The notes beneath the pieces were generated by a model. That model was given only the letters and a program-made list of their open reading frames with translations. It ran no database searches and was not told the DNA's origin. A DNA stretch of 9,173 bases, from NCBI GenBank assembly GCA_020528935.1, contig JAJDFU010000497.1, positions 1-9,173 on the forward strand. The letters run 5' to 3'. Each line of letters opens with the position of its first letter. Positions within the stretch are counted from its first letter, which is position 1. Made by a program: the position numbers and the translations under genes. Shown one piece after another: positions 6,779 to 9,173 of the stretch. This stretch comes from Saprospiraceae bacterium. GTDB taxonomy: Bacteria; Bacteroidota; Bacteroidia; Chitinophagales; Saprospiraceae.

Positions 6779-6831
6779 AGCCTTAAGGCTTTTTTAACGG
6801 AAAACAGCCGCCACCCGGACGCCCGGGTTTT
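6779..6831 (+). terminator. Two terminator-like hairpins reading plus-strand
   Basis: AGCCTTAAGGCT (6779-6790) is a short palindrome running into six T residues (6790-6795). ACCCGG (6813-6818) pairs with CCGGGT (6823-6828) around ACGC and ends in TTTT (6828-6831). Both are oriented to stop plus-strand transcription. The only upstream plus-strand gene is the coiled-coil one ending at 6227, whose transcript would first have to cross the thioredoxin-like gene in antisense. Stems are short, so confidence is low. Confidence 0.3.
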
Positions 6832-6833
6832 GG

Positions 6834-6841
6834 TACCTTTG
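6834..6841 (+). promoter_or_regulatory. Bacteroidota-type -7 promoter element TACCTTTG
   Basis: TACCTTTG is an exact match to TAnnTTTG, the -7 element used by the Bacteroidota primary sigma factor. No TTG is present at the usual distance upstream, where a GC-rich hairpin sits instead. Transcription would begin near 6848 and run through the hairpin-rich leader toward the FKBP gene at 7105. It is the only exact match I found in a plausible place in this window. Confidence 0.45.
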
Positions 6842-6920
6842 TCGCTCGCCGGCGATCCGGCAAAGCCGTACCGGGAAATGTCCCGACCTTGCCCGGCAAA
6901 TAATGCGGTTTTAAGGATAA

Positions 6921-6960
6921 CCTGCCTGCCATGCCTTCGACATGGTGAACGGCAAGCAGG
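6921..6960. repeat. REP-like imperfect palindrome
   Basis: CCTGC-C-TGCC (6921-6930) pairs with GGCA-A-GCAGG (6951-6960), nine pairs with one mismatch. Inside, CCATG (6929-6933) can pair instead with CATGG (6941-6945) around CCTTCGA. The CCTTCGACATGGTGAAC core resembles short palindromic elements scattered between genes in many bacterial genomes. Only one copy is in this window, so its repetitive nature is not shown. Confidence 0.45.
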
Positions 6961-7013
6961 AATGTCCTGATTCTTTAATAGCACGAAAACCGTGAATACG
7001 CGCTCAAAAAATA

Positions 7014-7079
7014 ATACCGCTTCCACAAGGGTTGAGTTGTTAATCGAAACCGTACGGAAGCGGTATGCGACTTTTTTTT
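7014..7079 (+). terminator. Terminator- or attenuator-like hairpin with T8, 25 bases before the FKBP start
   Basis: ATACCGCTTCC (7014-7024) and GGAAGCGGTAT (7056-7066) form a perfect 11-bp stem with a 31-base loop, followed five bases later by eight T residues (7072-7079). The loop has its own dyads: ACAA/TTGT (7025-7040), and CCGTACGG at 7050-7057, which overlaps the stem and could compete with it. The T-run ends 25 bases before the ATG at 7105. It could end a small RNA, or act as a conditional terminator for the FKBP-trmD unit. The five bases between stem and T-run make it non-standard. Confidence 0.5.
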
Positions 7080-7104
7080 AAGCGCATATAACAAACCACC
7101 TGGC

Positions 7105-7764
7105 ATGAAACATCCACTTTTTGCGCTCCTGCTGATGAGTAGCGCGCTTCTTTCTCACCAACCCCTTTATGCACAACCTATGGATTCACTGAGTTACAGC
7201 CTTGGCATCCTGATGGGCCAAAACCTCAAAAACCAGGATTTTTCCGAAGCCGATGTGGACGGCATCGCTCGCGGCATCAAACACGTGCTGAAGGACGAAG
7301 CCCTGGAAATCGAAATGGACGAAGCCAACCAGATCGTCGCTCGCTACGTCAAGCAAAGGCGGGAAGCCAAATTCGCCGAGGTCATCGCCGAGGGCGAAGC
7401 TTTTTTGAAGGCCAACGCCAAACGCCCCGAAGTAAAAACCACGGAATCCGGCCTGCAGTACGAGATACTGAAAGAAGGCAAGGGCGCCTCGCCCACCGAG
7501 CAGGATCGCGTGCGCGTTCACTACCACGGCACCCTGCTGGACGGCTCGGTATTCGACAGCTCCGTGGAGCGAGGCGAGCCCGCCACCTTCGGCGTCACAC
7601 AGGTCATTCCCGGCTGGACCGAGGCGCTGAAACTCATGCAGGTGGGCGACAAGTGGAAGATCTACCTGCCTTACAGCCTGGCCTACGGCAGCCGGGGCGC
7701 CGGCTCAAAGATCGGCCCCTACAACACACTCATTTTTGAAGTCGAGTTGCTCGGCATCGAGTAA
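7105..7764 (+). CDS. Exported FKBP-type peptidyl-prolyl cis-trans isomerase
   Basis: A 219-residue FkpA/Mip-like protein that speeds proline isomerisation in exported proteins. Residues 1-23 are a signal peptide (MKHPLFALLLMSSALLS, then LYA before Q24). Residues 26-100 form the helical dimerisation domain (SYSLGILMGQNLK, EADVDGIARGI). The FKBP domain spans about 117-218. It contains VRVHYHGTLLDGSVFDSS, where Y140, F150 and D151 correspond to pocket residues, then TFGVTQVIPGWTEAL with V167, I168 and W171, LPYSLAYG with Y194, and ends NTLIFEVELL. All pocket residues are present, so it should be active. FKBPs of this kind work in the periplasm. It starts 25 bases after a terminator-like hairpin and is followed after 28 bases by trmD, probably in one transcript. 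The gene symbol is not certain among fkpA, fklB and mip. Confidence 0.94.
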   Translation: MKHPLFALLLMSSALLSHQPLYAQPMDSLSYSLGILMGQNLKNQDFSEADVDGIARGIKHVLKDEALEIEMDEANQIVARYVKQRREAKFAEVIAEGEAFLKANAKRPEVKTTESGLQYEILKEGKGASPTEQDRVRVHYHGTLLDGSVFDSSVERGEPATFGVTQVIPGWTEALKLMQVGDKWKIYLPYSLAYGSRGAGSKIGPYNTLIFEVELLGIE

Positions 7765-7792
7765 TTCCTTTGCCAACTTACCAGCTCCCGAT

Positions 7793-8476
7793 TTGCATAT
7801 CGATATCATCACGGTACTGCCCGAACTGCTGGAAAGCCCCTTCCAGCACTCCATCCTCAAGCGCGCCCAGCAAAAGGGCCTGTTGAAGGTGGAAGTTCAC
7901 GATCTGCGGGCGTATGGACTCGGCAGGCATCAACAGGTAGACGATTACCCCTACGGCGGCGGCGCCGGCATGGTGATGATGGTGGAGCCCATCGCCCGCT
8001 GCATGGAAGAACTGCAGGCTCGCCGCACCTACGACGAGCTCATTTACCTCACCCCCGACGGGCAAACCCTGGATCAGCCCATGGCCAATGCGCTCTCGCT
8101 CCAGCAAAACCTCTTGCTGCTGTGCGGTCATTACAAGGGCGTGGACGAGCGCGTGCGCGAACATTACATCACCCGCGAGATATCCATCGGCGATTATGTG
8201 CTCTCCGGCGGGGAGCTGGCCGCCGCCGTGCTGGTGGATGCCATCGGCCGCCTGTTGCCGGGCGTGCTCGGCGACGAGACCTCCGCTCTGTTCGACAGCT
8301 TCCAGGATCGCCTGCTGGCCCCGCCCGTCTATACCCGACCGGAAGAGTTCCGCGGCTGGAAGGTCCCCGAAGTCTTGCTCAGCGGCAACTTCGCCAGGAT
8401 CGAAGCCTGGCGCAACGAACAGGCCGAACGCCGCACCCGCGAGCGCCGGCCGGATCTGCTGGAGGAAGAAGAGTGA
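7793..8476 (+). CDS. trmD: tRNA (guanine-37-N1)-methyltransferase TrmD
   Basis: A 227-residue SPOUT methyltransferase that methylates G37 next to the anticodon of several tRNAs, using S-adenosylmethionine, which prevents frameshifting. The motifs are in order: MHIDIITVLPELLE at the start, VDDYPYGGGAGMVMMVEP (49-66), LTPDGQTLDQ (86-95), then the trefoil knot with LLCGHYKGVDERV (109-121), SIGDYVLSGGELAA (131-144) and RLLPGVLGDE. The catalytic aspartate is D172 in SFQDRLL. It is followed by YTRPEEF and the C-terminal helix VPEVLLSGNFARIEAWR. The usual GNHA is GNFA here, a small change. I chose the TTG at 7793 because TrmD begins at the MRIDIIT-like motif; upstream residues of the same frame (from 7736) overlap the FKBP gene and look non-native. 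The usual rpsP-rimM and rplS neighbours are absent. Confidence 0.95.
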   Translation: MHIDIITVLPELLESPFQHSILKRAQQKGLLKVEVHDLRAYGLGRHQQVDDYPYGGGAGMVMMVEPIARCMEELQARRTYDELIYLTPDGQTLDQPMANALSLQQNLLLLCGHYKGVDERVREHYITREISIGDYVLSGGELAAAVLVDAIGRLLPGVLGDETSALFDSFQDRLLAPPVYTRPEEFRGWKVPEVLLSGNFARIEAWRNEQAERRTRERRPDLLEEEE

Positions 8477-8485
8477 TGAATTGCG

Positions 8486-8507
8486 GGGGGCCGGAGAAAG
8501 AGCCCCC
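8486..8507. repeat. GC-rich hairpin after trmD
   Basis: GGGGGC (8486-8491) pairs with GCCCCC (8502-8507) around CGGAGAAAGA. It begins 9 bases after the trmD stop. It has no T-run, but could protect the 3' end or slow polymerase before the second hairpin downstream. Confidence 0.5.
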
Positions 8508-8525
8508 AATCACCCATTCCGCGCC

Positions 8526-8558
8526 GGCGTAGGCAGGCGGCACGCCCCCTTCTTTTTT
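8526..8558 (+). terminator. Terminator candidate for trmD
   Basis: GGCGT (8526-8530) can pair with ACGCC (8542-8546) around an 11-base loop, followed by CCC and the T-rich run TTCTTTTTT (8550-8558). An alternative inner stem is GGCG (8536-8539) with CGCC (8543-8546). This lies in the 139-base gap between the convergent trmD and DUF6495-like genes. Confidence 0.4.
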
Positions 8559-8615
8559 CCATCATTCCCGTATTCCCCGAGTCTATGGGTAACAGTCCAC
8601 CCGGCTCCCCCCTCC

Positions 8616-9104
8616 TCAATCTTCCTTTCGCAGCTGGTAAAGGGTATCGAACAGGGAGGAATCCCGCAAGATGCGCGCACCGCTTTCCATGAGTTCAAAC
8701 AACTCCAGCTCGCGGGCTTTGCCGTAATTTTTTTCGGCTGCGTACAGCTGCAGCCTCGCATCGGACTCGGCCAGCATGCGGATCATCGCCTTCGGGTCTT
8801 GATCCCGGGTGAAGTCAAGATCGCTTTCGCCGGCTACCCGCAGGCCCATCAGCTCCATCTTCTGCTTGCCGCAGCGAAACACCTTGAGATCGGCCGAGCT
8901 GCGGTGTTCGAGGTACTGCACTTCCTTCAGCACCTCGTCGAATACGATCTCGCTGAATTGGTCCAGGAGCGCATCCACGCGTTCCGGTTCTTCGGCTTTG
9001 AGGCGCGCCCACTCCTGGGCCGGAATGCCCTGGATGGCGAGGAAGCGAACAAATTGCGACCGGACCTCTTCCAGCTCGTCTGGTCTTAAGCGGCGATATT
9101 TCAT
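8616..9104 (-). CDS. DUF6495-like protein
   Basis: A 162-residue cytoplasmic protein starting MKYRRLRPDELEEVRSQFVR and continuing FLAIQGIPAQEWARLK. Its start and following region resemble the DUF6495 family of Bacteroidota, typically about 155-165 residues, as here. The function of that family is not known to me. It is mostly helical and charged, with no signal peptide or membrane segment. LDQFSEIVFDEVLKEVQYLE at about 47-66 and the MELMGLRV patch at about 82-89 fit the same family. I chose the ATG at 9102-9104 because it carries a good Shine-Dalgarno sequence; a longer frame from 9161 would add 19 hydrophobic, unlikely residues. It converges on trmD. Confidence 0.75.
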   Translation of the reverse strand: MKYRRLRPDELEEVRSQFVRFLAIQGIPAQEWARLKAEEPERVDALLDQFSEIVFDEVLKEVQYLEHRSSADLKVFRCGKQKMELMGLRVAGESDLDFTRDQDPKAMIRMLAESDARLQLYAAEKNYGKARELELFELMESGARILRDSSLFDTLYQLRKED

Positions 9105-9110
9105 GACTAA

Positions 9111-9117
9111 TCTCCTT
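9111..9117 (-). promoter_or_regulatory. Shine-Dalgarno sequence deciding the start at 9104
   Basis: On the minus strand AAGGAGA lies 6 bases before the ATG (AAGGAGATTAGTCATG), with seven bases between GGAG and the ATG. It makes 9104 clearly preferable to the longer frame from 9161. Confidence 0.8.
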
Positions 9118-9173
9118 GCGGGTTCGCCTGCGAAAAACGCAAAAATTGGTAAACTTGGCACGCCGTTTTGACC

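Larger units (their letters stand above)
6848..7104 (+). promoter_or_regulatory. Hairpin-rich leader before the FKBP gene
   Basis: This 257-base non-coding stretch is packed with inverted repeats: GCCGG/CCGGC (6848-6861, loop CGAT), CGGGA/TCCCG (6872-6885, loop AATG), TTGC/GCAA (6889-6899), a longer palindrome at 6921-6960, and an 11-bp stem at 7014-7066 followed by T8. It starts just after the TACCTTTG element. It could be a structured 5' leader, a small RNA ending at about 7079, or repeat-derived filler. I see no match to 6S RNA, tmRNA, RNase P RNA or a known riboswitch core. Confidence 0.4.

Noticed and set aside
5513..6978. CTGATTCTTTAA occurring in two gaps (5513-5524 and 6967-6978)
   Set aside because: About two chance 12-base matches are expected in a window of this size, and the flanks do not agree beyond a few bases.
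7014..7079. tRNA or 6S RNA in the leader before the FKBP gene
   Set aside because: No T-loop GTTCRANNC, no cloverleaf and no long open-bubble hairpin as in 6S RNA could be found.
8088..9089. 333-codon plus-strand frame spanning the end of trmD and antisense to the DUF6495-like gene
   Set aside because: The first part is trmD out of frame and the second is antisense to a gene with good homology and a strong ribosome site.
9137..9150. Minus-strand promoter element CAAAAATT (AATTTTTG) before the DUF6495-like gene
   Set aside because: It differs from TAnnTTTG at one base and the -33 region cannot be judged because the window ends too soon.

Overview
The window reads as ordinary chromosomal DNA of a GC-rich member of the Bacteroidota. 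The clues are a TonB-system operon with two ExbD proteins in front of folC, a thioredoxin-fold protein of a type common in that phylum, a DUF6495-type protein, weak Shine-Dalgarno signals at most starts, and one exact match to the phylum's TAnnTTTG promoter element. The high GC would fit a Saprospiria/Lewinella-like lineage, but that is an inference; there is no rRNA or other taxonomic marker here. I see no CRISPR array, transposase, integrase, tRNA or rRNA.

Layout. Positions 1-1580 hold the distal part of an ExbB/ExbD/TonB operon: the C-terminal part of one ExbD, a complete second ExbD, and a TonB-like energy transducer with a long TolA-like charged stalk. folC (1671-2954) follows on the same strand. 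A 273-base AT-richer gap with a perfect 18-bp inverted repeat leads to a large polytopic membrane protein resembling DUF6311 (3228-5372). After a 174-base gap comes an unrecognised two-pass membrane protein with a long coiled coil (5547-6227). It converges, with 10 bases between stop codons, on a secreted or envelope thioredoxin-fold protein on the minus strand (6238-6720). A 384-base divergent gap (6721-7104) is dense in inverted repeats and holds a Bacteroidota-type promoter element and a terminator-like hairpin. It precedes an exported FKBP-type prolyl isomerase (7105-7764) and trmD with a TTG start (7793-8476). trmD converges on a DUF6495-like gene on the minus strand (8616-9104).

How the genes relate. 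The first three genes form one machine: ExbB (presumably upstream, outside the window) and ExbD use the proton gradient, and TonB carries that energy to outer-membrane transporters. FolC (folate polyglutamylation) and TrmD (tRNA m1G37 methylation) are housekeeping. The thioredoxin-like protein and the FKBP isomerase probably both act on exported proteins, but they are transcribed divergently and nothing shows they work together.

The points most worth checking are the hairpin-rich region upstream of the FKBP gene, the broken reading frame of the first ExbD, a well-placed Shine-Dalgarno sequence pointing to an in-frame ATC rather than the ATG of the TonB gene, and the inverted repeat after folC. 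I found no convincing undescribed multi-gene system.
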